Positions 1 to 9,282 of a DNA stretch of 64,000 nucleotides are shown piece by piece. Source of the DNA: Fimbriimonadaceae bacterium. GTDB taxonomy: Bacteria > Armatimonadota > Fimbriimonadia > Fimbriimonadales > Fimbriimonadaceae. Made by a program: the position numbers and the translations under genes. Below the pieces are notes generated by a model, which was not told the origin of the DNA, searched no databases, and worked only from the letters and a program-made list of their open reading frames with translations. Every line of letters starts with the position of its first letter. Position 1 is the stretch's first letter. The DNA lies in NCBI GenBank assembly GCA_022843485.1, contig JALHNM010000002.1, positions 158,238 to 222,237 of the forward strand, given 5' to 3'.

Positions 1-1
1 T

Positions 2-1300
2 CGACAACGCAAGTCTCGGAAGGACAGCCAGCACGATTGGGGCTCCAAAGTCCAAAACCTGGTCGGACGAGAGGTGTTTGAGGAAGCCGACCCAGAGCGC
101 GTCGTAGCAAAATGCCATGGTAGAACTGGAGAGATCGTCTACAATGAGTTGACGGATATCGTGAAGTGGTGGAGTCAGGGCCGACGGCAAGGTTTCTCGG
201 ATAGGCTTGTTCTGGTTAGTTGGTACCTGATCTTCTGCATCCTCTTCTCCTTGGCTTTACCGTATGTTATGAAACAGGTTGCGCCCTCGGCAAAGTCCGA
301 GGAGCTCACAGCGATGACACAGATCGTCTGGTGGGGGTCTTGCTTGTGGTGTCTCGCCATAAACGCGATCCTGCGAAAAATCTCGCATTGGTCTTTAGAC
401 TGGAGGTTCGGAGTCATATCACCGCAAGGGGTTCGGAGAGGGGCCGGTTCTGGTTCGGAGAAGCTCGATCTGTCTACGTTTACTACTCGATACCGCAGCC
501 TTCGAGAGCGGTTTGTGCCCTTCAGCGAGACGTATCTTCTCCGGGTTGAGGTGTTCATCGGCATCGCTGCGGGCCTGGCCCTCATCGCGACGTTAGCAGG
601 GATCGCGGTGTTGCTGAGATCGGGGGGGGACTATAGCTTGCGGATTTGGGTCATCGGGCTCCACGTTTCGTCCACTATGGTTGTGCTTTTCGGGCTTCTG
701 AACGGCGTCTCGATCGCAACGGACGACGAAGAGGAGAAGGGGGTCGCATTTAGTGAGGTCGTCCAAGTGCGCGACGTCTGGAACAGGCCCTTCGTCGCCC
801 TCTTGTGGGACTCCTCGATCGCCGATAGGGCGGACACGTTCTTCGTGCTAGGCCGAAACCGGGCGTCCGGCACCCATGGAGGCGCCCAAGACAGCGACCT
901 ACTCGGAAAGGTAGGGGATTACACTCTCCCGCTATCGATCCAGGATCTCCAAGGAGACACCGAGCAAGCTCCCGCAAAGGTCGCTTCGAAGGGAAGAGGG
1001 GTCTACGAGTTGAACGAGGACGAGTTTATCCGCGAAATCCACGATCTGGCTTCGACACCTGAAGAATGGCAAGTTGCGGCGATTCTGCCGGTCGGATCCG
1101 ACACGCGAGGGCTATACAGCGCGATCGACGTCAAAGTTAGCATGTCTCCAAAGATGGCAGTCTTGGCCCATGCTCGCTACCTCAACCTTCAAGCAGTTCT
1201 TCTCCTTGATCGTCCTGAGGGGGACACGGAGTGGCGGATCGTGTACTACGACGAAGACACCGAGCTTAACCAGAGCTCTAGAATCCTGGTACACGGTTAA
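2..1300 (+). CDS. Unrecognised multi-pass membrane protein, 5' end cut by window edge
   Basis: The reading frame is open from base 2, through an internal GTG at 74, to the TAA at 1298-1300, so the gene very probably begins upstream of the window; at least 432 residues are encoded here. Counting from the GTG at 74, four hydrophobic segments are visible at about residues 45-66, 83-100, 160-182 and 190-210, in two pairs separated by a soluble loop. A roughly 190-residue hydrophilic C-terminal domain follows. I recognise no family. Its codons use far more A and T than the genes after 1.3 kb, a sign of recent acquisition or of the edge of an accessory region lying to the left. No partner gene can be judged because the upstream part is missing. 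Confidence 0.65.
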   Translation, partial: RQRKSRKDSQHDWGSKVQNLVGREVFEEADPERVVAKCHGRTGEIVYNELTDIVKWWSQGRRQGFSDRLVLVSWYLIFCILFSLALPYVMKQVAPSAKSEELTAMTQIVWWGSCLWCLAINAILRKISHWSLDWRFGVISPQGVRRGAGSGSEKLDLSTFTTRYRSLRERFVPFSETYLLRVEVFIGIAAGLALIATLAGIAVLLRSGGDYSLRIWVIGLHVSSTMVVLFGLLNGVSIATDDEEEKGVAFSEVVQVRDVWNRPFVALLWDSSIADRADTFFVLGRNRASGTHGGAQDSDLLGKVGDYTLPLSIQDLQGDTEQAPAKVASKGRGVYELNEDEFIREIHDLASTPEEWQVAAILPVGSDTRGLYSAIDVKVSMSPKMAVLAHARYLNLQAVLLLDRPEGDTEWRIVYYDEDTELNQSSRILVHG

Positions 1301-1334
1301 CGCATTGGTTGGGACTCGATACCGAATTGCCGTC

Positions 1335-2003
1335 CTATAGGCCGGAACCACACGTCGCCCGCCCGATGATGTGCGGGCGGACGACGGGGAAGGGGAGTTC
1401 GAATCGCTCGTAGTGGACCTGGTCGAACCCGGCGGCCTCGAGGTCGGCCCAGGTCGTCCGGTCACAGTGGCACCCGCAGGCCAGGAACTTCCAGACGGGC
1501 TTCACCGTCTTCTGCCACCGGGCGTGCCAGCTCCCTTCCGGCGCCGAGACGTGCTCGATGAAGCGGTACTCGCCCCCCGGTTTGAGCACCCGCCTTACCT
1601 CCCGCAGGACCGCCGACACGTCCTCGACCGAACAGAGCACCAGAGTCCCCACGACGAAGTCCACCGAAGCGTCGGCGAGGGACACGGACTCGGCCGAGCC
1701 GACGACGAACTCAGCCCGGAGCCCGGCCTTCGCCGCGGCCCGCTCCTGGAAGGGGCGCATGTACGGGTTCGGCTCGACCCCCACCCACTCGACACCGGAG
1801 GGGAAGTGGGGGATGTTGACCCCCGTCCCGGGCCCGATCTCAAGGACCCGACCGTGGAGCCCCTCGAACAACTTGGCTTTTCGAGCGGCGACGACGGGCT
1901 CGTAGAACCGCATCACCCAGTCCAGGCTCGTCGCGAACGCGCGCTGGAGCCAGACCGGTTCACGGCGGGTATGGGCAACGGACTCAGAAGGACTCACACT
2001 CAC
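1335..2003 (-). CDS. Class I SAM-dependent methyltransferase (METTL7/UbiE-like)
   Basis: This 222-residue protein carries the Rossmann-type SAM site: motif I LEIGPGTGVN at about residues 55-64, an acidic residue ending the second strand (GVEPNPYM), and the motif II/post-I run VDFVVGTLVLCSVED. The tail (PFPVVRPHIIGRAT) is like that of METTL7-type methyltransferases, which act on small or lipid-like substrates; the substrate here is unknown. A GTG at 1997 lies five bases after a CGTACT box on the same strand and may be the true leaderless start, shortening the protein by two residues. It converges on the membrane gene to its left, with a 34-bp gap. Confidence 0.75.
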   Translation of the reverse strand: MSVSPSESVAHTRREPVWLQRAFATSLDWVMRFYEPVVAARKAKLFEGLHGRVLEIGPGTGVNIPHFPSGVEWVGVEPNPYMRPFQERAAAKAGLRAEFVVGSAESVSLADASVDFVVGTLVLCSVEDVSAVLREVRRVLKPGGEYRFIEHVSAPEGSWHARWQKTVKPVWKFLACGCHCDRTTWADLEAAGFDQVHYERFELPFPVVRPHIIGRATCGSGL

Positions 2004-2044
2004 GAGTACGCGGCGGGAGCCCCCGAGGGAGGCCGAGTCCTGGG

Positions 2045-2518
2045 TTACTCCTCGTCTTTCACGTCTTCGCGCCGCTGGAGGACGATGTCCGGGAAGCCCT
2101 CGCCTCGGATGAAGGTCATCTTCCTTTCCGGTTCCAACCGCAACGTCCGGGTGCCGCCCTGACCCTGGATGTCGGGCCCAAGCTGTTCGATGGGCCGGCC
2201 CAGCATGCGTTGGATCGTCAAGGTCGCGGTCTTGTCCCGGAACACGACCTCGCCCTCTTTATCGAACCCTGCTTCGACAAGCTTGAAGGTCCCGTCGGCG
2301 TTGATCGTGAGTCGAACCCGGGCCAAGGTCTGGGCGGTCGGGTCCTCCCGCTGCTGGGTGAGCAGGGGCCTCGTCCCGACCCACTCCCCGACCCAGGCGC
2401 CCTGGGTCTGGCAGCCCGAGGTGGCGAGGATCGCTATCCCCACCAGGCCCAAGACCGTCGCCGTTACCGCCCGCCGGGCTCGCGGCCCGGTCGCTATACT
2501 CTGCTGAATGCCCGTCAT
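2045..2518 (-). CDS. Small exported lipoprotein of unknown function
   Basis: A 157-residue protein with a basic N-terminus, a hydrophobic stretch at about residues 18-33 and a lipobox ending LATSGC at about residue 36, so it should be lipid-anchored after signal peptidase II cleavage. The mature part is a short beta-rich domain (alternating strands such as [18 protein letters not shown] and TRTLRLEP), of the sort seen in lipocalin-like or copper-resistance-type small domains, but I cannot assign a family. The ATG start overlaps the divergent purL start by 11 bp, so the two promoters are interleaved. No better internal start precedes the signal sequence. Confidence 0.6.
   Translation of the reverse strand: MTGIQQSIATGPRARRAVTATVLGLVGIAILATSGCQTQGAWVGEWVGTRPLLTQQREDPTAQTLARVRLTINADGTFKLVEAGFDKEGEVVFRDKTATLTIQRMLGRPIEQLGPDIQGQGGTRTLRLEPERKMTFIRGEGFPDIVLQRREDVKDEE
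2495..2500 (+). promoter_or_regulatory. -10 box of leaderless purL
   Basis: TATACT ends seven bases before the purL ATG, and no Shine-Dalgarno lies in the gap. Transcription would start at or next to the A of the start codon. No clear -35 box is visible. Confidence 0.6.
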
Positions 2519-4778
2519 CGTCGCTGAGCTCTACCGTTCCCTAGGGATTACGGACGCAGAGTACGCCAAGATCGTCGAGCTGCTAGGACGTCCGCCGAGC
2601 GAGACCGAGCTGGGCATGTTCAGCGTCCAGTGGAGCGAGCACTGTTCGTACAAGTGCTCGCGCCCCGTGCTGGCTTACTTCCGGCGGTACCGGGAGGCGG
2701 TCGAAGGGGAGGGCCTCGAGAACGCCGGGGTCGTCGAGATCGGCGACGGCCTCGGGGTCGTCATGAAGGTCGAGTCCCACAACCACCCGTCGGCGGTCGA
2801 ACCCTACCAGGGGGCGGCCACGGGGGTCGGCGGCATCATCCGGGACATCCTCACGATGGGGGCCCGGCCGATCGCCGCGCTCGACTCGCTCCGCTTCGGC
2901 CCGATCCGCGACGGGGAAGCCGCCCCAGAGGTCGTCGCCCGGAACCGGTACCTCTTCGGCCGGGTGGTCGAGGGGATCGGGGGCTACGGGAACTGCGTGG
3001 GCGTCCCGACCGTCGGAGGCGAGGTCTCCTTCCACCCCCGATACTCCGGCAACCCGCTCGTGAACGCGATGTGCGTCGGCCTGCTCCGGCTCGACCAAGT
3101 CACGACCGCGGGCGCGGCGGGCGTGGGGAACCCGGTTCTCTACCTCGGCTCGGCCACCGGCAAGGACGGCATCCACGGGGCCAGCTTCGCGAGCGAGGTC
3201 CTCGGCGAGGATAGCGACGCGAAGCGACCGAACGTCCAGATCGGCGACCCCTTCGCGGAAAAGGCCCTCATCGAAGCGACGCTCGAAGCCCTGGCCACGG
3301 GCGCGGTCCAATCGATCCAGGACATGGGCGCGGCCGGGCTCACCTGCTCCACGACCGAGATGGCGGCGAAGGGCGGAGTGGGAATGATGATCGACCTCGA
3401 CCTGGTCCCCATGCGCGAGGAGGGCATGACCGCCTACGAACTCATGCTCAGCGAGAGCCAAGAACGGATGCTCTGCGTCGCCTACCGGGGCCGAGAGCAG
3501 GAAGTCGTCGACGTCTTCCGAAAGTGGGACCTGCACGCGGTCGAGATCGGCCAGGTCACCGAATCGGGGCTTGTGATCCGTCGCCACGGCCAGGTCGTGG
3601 TCGACGCACCCGCGGAAGCGTTCACAGAGGGCTGCCCCGTCCGCGACCTGCGGGGCGAAGAGCCCGAGTACCATCGGCGCGCCCGGGAGTTCCGCCTGGA
3701 CGGGATCCCCGAGACCGACCTCGGCGAAGGGCTGCTCACCCTGCTTGCCGCCCCCTCCCTAGCGAGCAAGGGTTGGGTCACGGAGCAGTACGACCAGCAG
3801 GTGCAGACTCAGACGACGCTGCTCCCGGGCGACGGCGACGCCGCTGTCCTCGCCCCCCGGGGCACCGGGCGGGGTCTCGCGGTCGCCATCGACGGCAACG
3901 GGCGCTGGGTCTACCTCGACCCCTACGCCGGTGGCCTGCTCGCCGTCGCCGAGGCAGCTCGGAACGTCGCTTGTACCGGTGCCCGGCCCCGGGCCGCCAC
4001 CGACGGCCTGAACTTCGGCGACCCGAACCAGCCGCACGTGTTCTGGCAGTTCGAGCGTTCGGTGCGCGGGATCGCCGACGCCTGCGAGGCCCTGGGGGTG
4101 CCGGTCGTCAGCGGGAACGTCAGTTTCTACAACGAGAGCGAGCTCGGCGAGGTGCTCCCGACACCCATGGTGGGCGTGATGGGGGTCTTGGAGGACGCGG
4201 GCCAGCGGCTCAGCTCCCGTTGGGCCGAGGGTATGGAGGTCGGGCTGCTCTGGGTGCCGCTCGAGACCGGCCCCCAGCAGGGTCTCGGCGCGAGTTCGTA
4301 CCTGGCCGAGTGCCATGGGATCGAGGACGGCGTGCCTCTCGCTCCGGATCTGGCTGGTGAGGCCGAGCTGTTCGAGTCGCTCGCCCGCCTCGCCGAGCAG
4401 GGAACCATCGGAGCGGCGCACGACGTGAGCGAGGGCGGGTTAGCCTTCGCCCTCGCCGAGATGGCGGTCGGGAGCGGCGTCGGAGCCGAACTCGACGTGC
4501 CGGCCTCCGCCCCGCTCGGGTCTCGGGCGGACGCACAAGCGTTCGGCGAGGTGCCGGGCCTCGTGGTCGTCGCTTACCCGAAGGGCCATGGTCCGCGGGT
4601 CGAGGGCGGCGTCGTGGGCCGAGTGCGGTTCGCACCGATGGGACGCGTCGGGGGCGACCGGCTCGAGGTCGTGTTTCCGAATGGGCGCCTCTCCGTCGCC
4701 GTCCACAACCTCGCCCAGGCCTATCGCGAGGCGATCCCGGCCGCCATGCAGCCCACCCGGGAACAGGAGGGTGCGTAA
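2508..4778 (+). CDS. purL: Phosphoribosylformylglycinamidine synthase subunit PurL
   Basis: PurL converts FGAR plus ammonia and ATP to FGAM in de novo purine synthesis, receiving ammonia from PurQ with PurS as bridge. The 756-residue length is that of the short multi-subunit type (not the 1,300-residue fused form). Visible signatures are the N-terminal [13 protein letters not shown] (about residues 37-49), the [19 protein letters not shown] segment (about 92-110), the glycine-rich [19 protein letters not shown] in the middle and the second AIRS-like half with [15 protein letters not shown]. The start is fixed by the leaderless promoter. purS and purQ are not in this window. It stands alone or leads into the TPR gene 43 bp downstream, which has its own promoter. 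Confidence 0.97.
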   Translation: MPVIVAELYRSLGITDAEYAKIVELLGRPPSETELGMFSVQWSEHCSYKCSRPVLAYFRRYREAVEGEGLENAGVVEIGDGLGVVMKVESHNHPSAVEPYQGAATGVGGIIRDILTMGARPIAALDSLRFGPIRDGEAAPEVVARNRYLFGRVVEGIGGYGNCVGVPTVGGEVSFHPRYSGNPLVNAMCVGLLRLDQVTTAGAAGVGNPVLYLGSATGKDGIHGASFASEVLGEDSDAKRPNVQIGDPFAEKALIEATLEALATGAVQSIQDMGAAGLTCSTTEMAAKGGVGMMIDLDLVPMREEGMTAYELMLSESQERMLCVAYRGREQEVVDVFRKWDLHAVEIGQVTESGLVIRRHGQVVVDAPAEAFTEGCPVRDLRGEEPEYHRRAREFRLDGIPETDLGEGLLTLLAAPSLASKGWVTEQYDQQVQTQTTLLPGDGDAAVLAPRGTGRGLAVAIDGNGRWVYLDPYAGGLLAVAEAARNVACTGARPRAATDGLNFGDPNQPHVFWQFERSVRGIADACEALGVPVVSGNVSFYNESELGEVLPTPMVGVMGVLEDAGQRLSSRWAEGMEVGLLWVPLETGPQQGLGASSYLAECHGIEDGVPLAPDLAGEAELFESLARLAEQGTIGAAHDVSEGGLAFALAEMAVGSGVGAELDVPASAPLGSRADAQAFGEVPGLVVVAYPKGHGPRVEGGVVGRVRFAPMGRVGGDRLEVVFPNGRLSVAVHNLAQAYREAIPAAMQPTREQEGA

Positions 4779-4808
4779 CGTGATCGAACACGGAAGTGGG
4801 GACATGGC

Positions 4809-4814
4809 TATAAT
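4809..4814 (+). promoter_or_regulatory. -10 box of leaderless TPR gene
   Basis: A consensus TATAAT ends seven bases before an in-frame GTG at 4822. It selects this start over the much longer open frame that begins at 4588 inside purL. Confidence 0.7.
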
Positions 4815-4821
4815 CGCTGAC

Positions 4822-6753
4822 GTGAGGCATCCTTCCTGGCGCGCTCTCCCTCGGATGGGGATGACCCTTGCTCTCCTGGTCGTCGCGGCCCTCGCATTAG
4901 GGCAGGCCCCGACCGTCAGTGCCGCCGAACGTGAGTTCCTTGCGCGGCTCAAGGAGGCAGCGACCCTCTTCACCGAGAAGCAGGACTCGGCCGGTTCGAT
5001 CAAGGCCCTCGAAATGCTGCGACAGGAGCAGCCGGAGAACTTCGACGTGAACTCCTGGCTCGGGTTCGTTCAGCTTCGATCTGGCCAAGCTGCGGCGGCC
5101 GTCGGGCCTCTGAGCAAAGCCCGTTCGATCAAAGGCGACGACGAGTCCGTCCTCGCGAATCTCGGCCTCGCCCACGACACGCTCCAGGACTGGCCGAAGG
5201 CGATCGAGGCCTACCAGGCGCTCGTAGCCCTCAAGCCCGACAACCCCTCGTATCAGGCCAAGCTCGGGACCGCCCAACTCAGCGGCGGGCAGGTCGATGC
5301 GGCCATCGCGACGCTCGAGAAGGCCGATGCGGCAGCCCCCGGCGACACCGCCGTCTCGCTGAACCTGGCCTCGGCCTACGTCCGGGCGAACCGGTCGGAC
5401 GATGCCCGGAGGGTCTACAGCCGTTTCAACACGGAGACGGCCGACCCGGAAGCCCGCGCCACTGCCCTGAGCTGGCTCGGCTTCGACCACCTACAGGCTG
5501 GTCGCTACAGAGAGGCGATCCCGCTGCTCGAACAGGCTCGCGCGGCGCGTCCGAATGACTTAGAGGTCCTCAACAACCTGGCCACCGCGTACAGCAGGGT
5601 CGATCCGCCGGAGGACACCAAGGCGCTCGAGGTCTACCGAGGCATGACCCGCCTCGACCCGCAGCTCTCAATGCCCTGGTACAACATCGGCGTTATCGCC
5701 CTGCGCCAAGGCCGGGCCGCCGATGCCCTCGCTGCCAACCGCGAGGCCCTCGCCCGGAACCCGAACGACCCCTTCGCGAGGAACAACCTCGGAAGGGCGC
5801 AAGAGCTCTCCGGCGACCTGAACGCGGCCGTCGCGAGCTACGAGGCCGCTGCCCAGGCCGACCCGCAGAACAAGACCTTCCAACGCAACGCCGGGACGGC
5901 CAACGCCTCCCTCCGACGCTACGACCGGGCCGTCGCCCAGCTCGAGCGAGCCCGTGCCCTTGGCGACGACGACCCGCAGATCCGGGTCACCCTCGGGGCA
6001 GCGTACGTCCAGTTGGGCCAGCTCGACAAGGCTCGTCCGCTGCTCGAAGGGGCCGAAGGCTCGATCCGCCCCGATCCCCAGGCTCAAGCGTCCTACTGGT
6101 CGACCCTCGCCCAACTTCGGGAGAAGTCGGGCGATGCTGACGGGGCCCTTGTCGCGACCCGCCGCGCAGTGGACGCGAAAGGCGACGACCCCGAACTCCG
6201 GAAGAACCTCGCCATCGTGTTGTACAAGCGGGGCGACCTGACGGGGGCTCTCACCGAGTACCTTGCGGTGCGCGACCTTCGACCGACTGACCCCGACGCC
6301 CACTCCGACCTCGGCACCGTCTTCTTCGCGCTCGACCGAAAGGAAGAGGCCGTCGCGAGCTGGCGCCAAGCGGTCCGGCTCCGCCCTACCGACAACCGTA
6401 CTCGTCTGAACCTGGCGACCGCACAGTGGGACCTCAACGACGCGGACGGGGCGCTCTTCCACTGGAACACAGTGCTGAAGACCGACCCCAAGAACGCCGA
6501 CTCGATGAACGGTGTCGGGCTACACGCCCTCCAGGCCGGCCGGCTCCGCGACGCCGAGCGTCAGTTCCGAGCCGTGATCGCGGCGCACCCGCGGTACCTG
6601 GCCTCCTATAACAACCTGGCCGCCGTGCTCGAGCGCCTCGACCAACGACCCCAGGCGATCCAGATCCTTGAGCGGGCCCTGCGCATCGACCCCGGCTTCG
6701 CCCCCGCACGGCGGAACCTCGAGCGGCTCAAGAAGGCTGAGAGCGGCGGTTGA
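4822..6753 (+). CDS. Exported tetratricopeptide-repeat protein
   Basis: With the GTG at 4822 the protein is 643 residues and begins with a classic signal sequence: basic residues, then MTLALLVVAALALG, then a small-residue cleavage site (TVSAAE). The rest is almost entirely TPR units of 34 residues, about 15 by eye, with recognisable W-x-x-L-G and A-x-x-x-x-x-x-A-L-x-x-x-P patterns, so it is probably a periplasmic scaffold for protein contacts. The frame is open back to 4588 within purL, but that extension has purL-shadow composition and would bury the signal peptide. The stop overlaps the nadK start (TTGA), so the two are probably translated together. Confidence 0.88.
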   Translation: MRHPSWRALPRMGMTLALLVVAALALGQAPTVSAAEREFLARLKEAATLFTEKQDSAGSIKALEMLRQEQPENFDVNSWLGFVQLRSGQAAAAVGPLSKARSIKGDDESVLANLGLAHDTLQDWPKAIEAYQALVALKPDNPSYQAKLGTAQLSGGQVDAAIATLEKADAAAPGDTAVSLNLASAYVRANRSDDARRVYSRFNTETADPEARATALSWLGFDHLQAGRYREAIPLLEQARAARPNDLEVLNNLATAYSRVDPPEDTKALEVYRGMTRLDPQLSMPWYNIGVIALRQGRAADALAANREALARNPNDPFARNNLGRAQELSGDLNAAVASYEAAAQADPQNKTFQRNAGTANASLRRYDRAVAQLERARALGDDDPQIRVTLGAAYVQLGQLDKARPLLEGAEGSIRPDPQAQASYWSTLAQLREKSGDADGALVATRRAVDAKGDDPELRKNLAIVLYKRGDLTGALTEYLAVRDLRPTDPDAHSDLGTVFFALDRKEEAVASWRQAVRLRPTDNRTRLNLATAQWDLNDADGALFHWNTVLKTDPKNADSMNGVGLHALQAGRLRDAERQFRAVIAAHPRYLASYNNLAAVLERLDQRPQAIQILERALRIDPGFAPARRNLERLKKAESGG

Positions 6754-7610
6754 GAGTCCACCTCCTCGTCAACCTGTTCCGTCAGGACGCCGTCAGGGCA
6801 GCGGCGGAGACGGCCTCTTGGCTCAGAGGACGAGGGGTCGATGTCGGGTCTGACCCCGAGGGCGCCGAAGCGACCGGAGCGCACCCGCGATCGGCCCAGG
6901 ACTTGGCCCAGGCCGACCTCATGGTCACCTTCGGGGGGGACGGGACGCTCATCCGTGCCTCGCACCTCTGCGCGGCGACGGGCACCCCGATCCTCGGCGT
7001 CTTCTATGGTCGGTTCGGGTTCGTGACCCAGATACGGCCCGACGAGGCGCGAGCCGCCCTCGGCCAATTCCTCGAAGGGGAGTACCAGCTCGACGAGCGG
7101 ATGATGGTACAGACCGACCTCGTCCGGGACGGCAAGACGGTCGCGAGCCTCCACTCGCTCAACGAGGCCGTCGTCCAGAGGTCCGCCACGACCCGGATGC
7201 TCACGTTCCGGGTCTCGATCGACGGTCGTCAGCTCGCCCACTACCCGGCCGACGGGGTCATGGTCTCGACCCCGACCGGATCGACCGCGTACGCCCTTTC
7301 TGCGGGTGGGCCCGTGGTGGACCCGTCGATGGAGGCCCTCCTCTTCGCCGCCATCATGCCGCACACCCTCTCCGCACGGCCGCTCGTCATGCGGCCGGAG
7401 GCGACCGTCGAGCTCGCCGTCGAGACCTTGGGCGACGCGGTGCTCTCGTGCGACGGACAGGGCCGTCTCCACCTGCTCCGGGGGGACCGCGTCATCGTCA
7501 CCAAGAGCCCCCGCAAGACCCGGCTCGTCAGCGTCGACCGCGACGACTTCCTGGAGAAGCTCGCCGACCGCCTGCAGTGGAGCCGGGGGCACGACACGGA
7601 GGAAGCGTGA
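6750..7610 (+). CDS. nadK: NAD kinase
   Basis: NAD kinase phosphorylates NAD+ to NADP+ with ATP or polyphosphate in the cytosol. The 286-residue protein has the diagnostic GGDGT at residues 62-66, an NEAVV segment corresponding to the NE/D NAD-binding motif, and the glycine-rich VSTPTGSTAYALSAGG. The usual G-N-L-G-F-L loop reads GRFGFVT, so the conserved asparagine is replaced by arginine. It starts with TTG, overlapping the TPR stop by four bases, and its TGA overlaps the GTG of the next ABC gene. nadE, the step that makes its substrate, is also in the window but 16 kb away. Confidence 0.95.
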   Translation: MRVHLLVNLFRQDAVRAAAETASWLRGRGVDVGSDPEGAEATGAHPRSAQDLAQADLMVTFGGDGTLIRASHLCAATGTPILGVFYGRFGFVTQIRPDEARAALGQFLEGEYQLDERMMVQTDLVRDGKTVASLHSLNEAVVQRSATTRMLTFRVSIDGRQLAHYPADGVMVSTPTGSTAYALSAGGPVVDPSMEALLFAAIMPHTLSARPLVMRPEATVELAVETLGDAVLSCDGQGRLHLLRGDRVIVTKSPRKTRLVSVDRDDFLEKLADRLQWSRGHDTEEA

Positions 7611-8524
7611 GCGTCCTCGAGGTCGAGGCGGTCCACGTCGGCTTCCCGGTGCGCGGGGGGACGGTCAAGGCCCTCGATGGGGTGTCGGTGACCCTGGCCG
7701 CGGGCGAGACCCTTGCCGTGGTCGGGGAGTCCGGGTGCGGGAAAACGACCTTGGCCCGAGTCGTGCTCGGGCTGCAAAGGCCGTCTTCCGGAAAGGTGAC
7801 GCTCGCGGGGCGACCGGTGACCGGCGTGAGCCCGGGGCAAGCGAGTCGAGTGGGCATGGTCTGGCAAGACCCCTACGCCAGCCTCGACCCCCGCTGGAGG
7901 GTGGCAGACATCGTCGCGGAGCCTTCGCGCTTGGCAGGGCGTGAGCCGGACGTTGAGGGGGTGCTGCGCGAGGTCGGTCTCGACTCGAGCTTCGCCGACC
8001 GGTTCCCGCACCAGCTGAGCGGCGGCCAGCGCCAACGGGTCGCGATCGGGAGGGCCCTGGCCCTCCGGCCGCCTCTCGTCGTGTGTGACGAACCTACGGC
8101 CGCCCTCGACCTGAGCATGCAGGCCCAGATCCTCAACCTTCTCAAGCACCTGAAGGCGGACACCGGGGCCGCGTACCTCTACATCTCCCACGACCTGACC
8201 ACTGTTCGGTTCCTCGCCGACCGGGTCGCCGTGATGTACCTGGGGCGGATCGTCGAGACCGGCCCTACGGAGGCCGTCTTCGCCCGCCCCGCCCACCCGT
8301 ACACCGAATCGCTCATCGCCTCGTCTCCTACGCTGGAGACTCTCGGCCGCCTCCCAGACGCCCTTCCGGGCGAGATCCCGAGCCCGCGGGACTTGCCCGT
8401 CGGCTGCCGGTTCCTGGGACGGTGCCGCTATAGGCAGGACGTCTGCGCTAAGATAGACCCTTCGCTCGAACTCCGTAACGGACGGGACGTCGCATGCCTA
8501 TACCCCCTGTCCTCAGTCGAGTAA
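7607..8524 (+). CDS. Oligopeptide/dipeptide-type ABC transporter ATP-binding protein
   Basis: At 305 residues this is an OppF/DppF-type ATPase that powers peptide or nickel uptake at the inner membrane. Walker A is GESGCGKTT at residues 40-48, the signature is LSGGQRQRVAIGRA, Walker B is LVVCDEP, and the C-terminal extension has the oligopeptide-family cysteine cluster (GCRFLGRCRYRQDVC), a possible iron-sulfur site. The GTG at 7607 overlaps the nadK stop (GTGA); an upstream open frame lies inside nadK and is rejected. No permease or second ATPase is adjacent. A peptide-binding lipoprotein is found at 40.5 kb, but a link is only a guess. Confidence 0.9.
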   Translation: MSVLEVEAVHVGFPVRGGTVKALDGVSVTLAAGETLAVVGESGCGKTTLARVVLGLQRPSSGKVTLAGRPVTGVSPGQASRVGMVWQDPYASLDPRWRVADIVAEPSRLAGREPDVEGVLREVGLDSSFADRFPHQLSGGQRQRVAIGRALALRPPLVVCDEPTAALDLSMQAQILNLLKHLKADTGAAYLYISHDLTTVRFLADRVAVMYLGRIVETGPTEAVFARPAHPYTESLIASSPTLETLGRLPDALPGEIPSPRDLPVGCRFLGRCRYRQDVCAKIDPSLELRNGRDVACLYPLSSVE

Positions 8525-8562
8525 TATAAGACACGTTATGGGCGTCCGTAGCGTCTCTAGCA

Positions 8563-9255
8563 ATGTCCCCCCAACAAACTTCAATGGAACCCGCCCCTGT
8601 GCACCGCCCCGTTTACGCCCGCGAAATGAGCGAGCTCGAGCACGACGTGCTCGAGATGGCCAGCCACGCTGAGGCGATGGTCACGAAGGCGGTCGATGCC
8701 CTCCAGCGCCTCGACGTGGTGTCGGCCCGTGAGGTCATGCGAGACGACGACGAGATCGACATCAAGGAGATCGCCGTCGAGCAGCGCTGCCTCCGGCTCC
8801 TCGCCCTCCAGCAGCCGATGGCGGCCGACCTCCGGGAGATCGGCACCGTCATCCGCATCATCACCGACATCGAGCGGGTCGGTGACCTCGCCGTCGACCT
8901 CGCCAAGATCACGCTCAAGATCGACCGTGAGCTCGGGGCGACGGACTACGTCGATATCCCTCTTATGGCGAACGCCGCGCGCCAGATGCTACGCCTCGCC
9001 ACGCAATCGTTCGTCAAGAAGGACACCTCGACGATCCACGAGATCCTCGACACCGAGGATCGGGTGGACGAGATGTACCGCTCCCTCCGGGGCCAGGTGT
9101 TCGACTACATGCTCGCGAACCCCGACCAGGTCGTCTCGGCGGGTTGGGTGCTCCTGGCGATCCACCACGTCGAGAGGATCGCCGACCACGCCCTCAACAT
9201 CGCCGAACGGGTGGAGTTCATGGTCACCGGCGAAGTCGGGCGTCGACGGGTCTGA
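8563..9255 (+). CDS. phoU: Phosphate-signalling regulator PhoU
   Basis: PhoU couples the Pst phosphate transporter to the PhoR kinase and keeps the Pho regulon off when phosphate is plentiful. The 230-residue length and all-helical make-up fit. Metal-binding motifs of the two PhoU repeats are visible: DDDEIDIKEIAVEQRCLRLLALQQPMAADLR in the first and the matching IERIADHALNIAERV-like helix in the second. No pst or phoB gene is near, but a PhoR-like kinase lies 6.5 kb to the right on the other strand. It follows the ABC ATPase by 38 bp; a TAATAT run at 8522-8527 could be its -10. Confidence 0.93.
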   Translation: MSPQQTSMEPAPVHRPVYAREMSELEHDVLEMASHAEAMVTKAVDALQRLDVVSAREVMRDDDEIDIKEIAVEQRCLRLLALQQPMAADLREIGTVIRIITDIERVGDLAVDLAKITLKIDRELGATDYVDIPLMANAARQMLRLATQSFVKKDTSTIHEILDTEDRVDEMYRSLRGQVFDYMLANPDQVVSAGWVLLAIHHVERIADHALNIAERVEFMVTGEVGRRRV

Positions 9256-9267
9256 CCCGGACGGGTG

Positions 9268-9273
9268 TAGACT
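9268..9273 (+). promoter_or_regulatory. -10 box before polysaccharide exporter operon
   Basis: TAGACT ends nine bases before the ATG at 9283 with no Shine-Dalgarno between. The spacing fits a leaderless or nearly leaderless mRNA. Confidence 0.45.
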
Positions 9274-9282
9274 TCGCAGCCA

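Noticed and set aside
2045-2518. Frameshift or wrong strand for the lipoprotein overlapping purL
   Set aside because: The lipobox and beta-rich body look genuine; an 11-bp divergent overlap is tolerable.
4588-4821. Longer start for the TPR protein inside purL
   Set aside because: The extension has no start signal and would bury the signal peptide; TATAAT seven bases before GTG 4822 settles the start.
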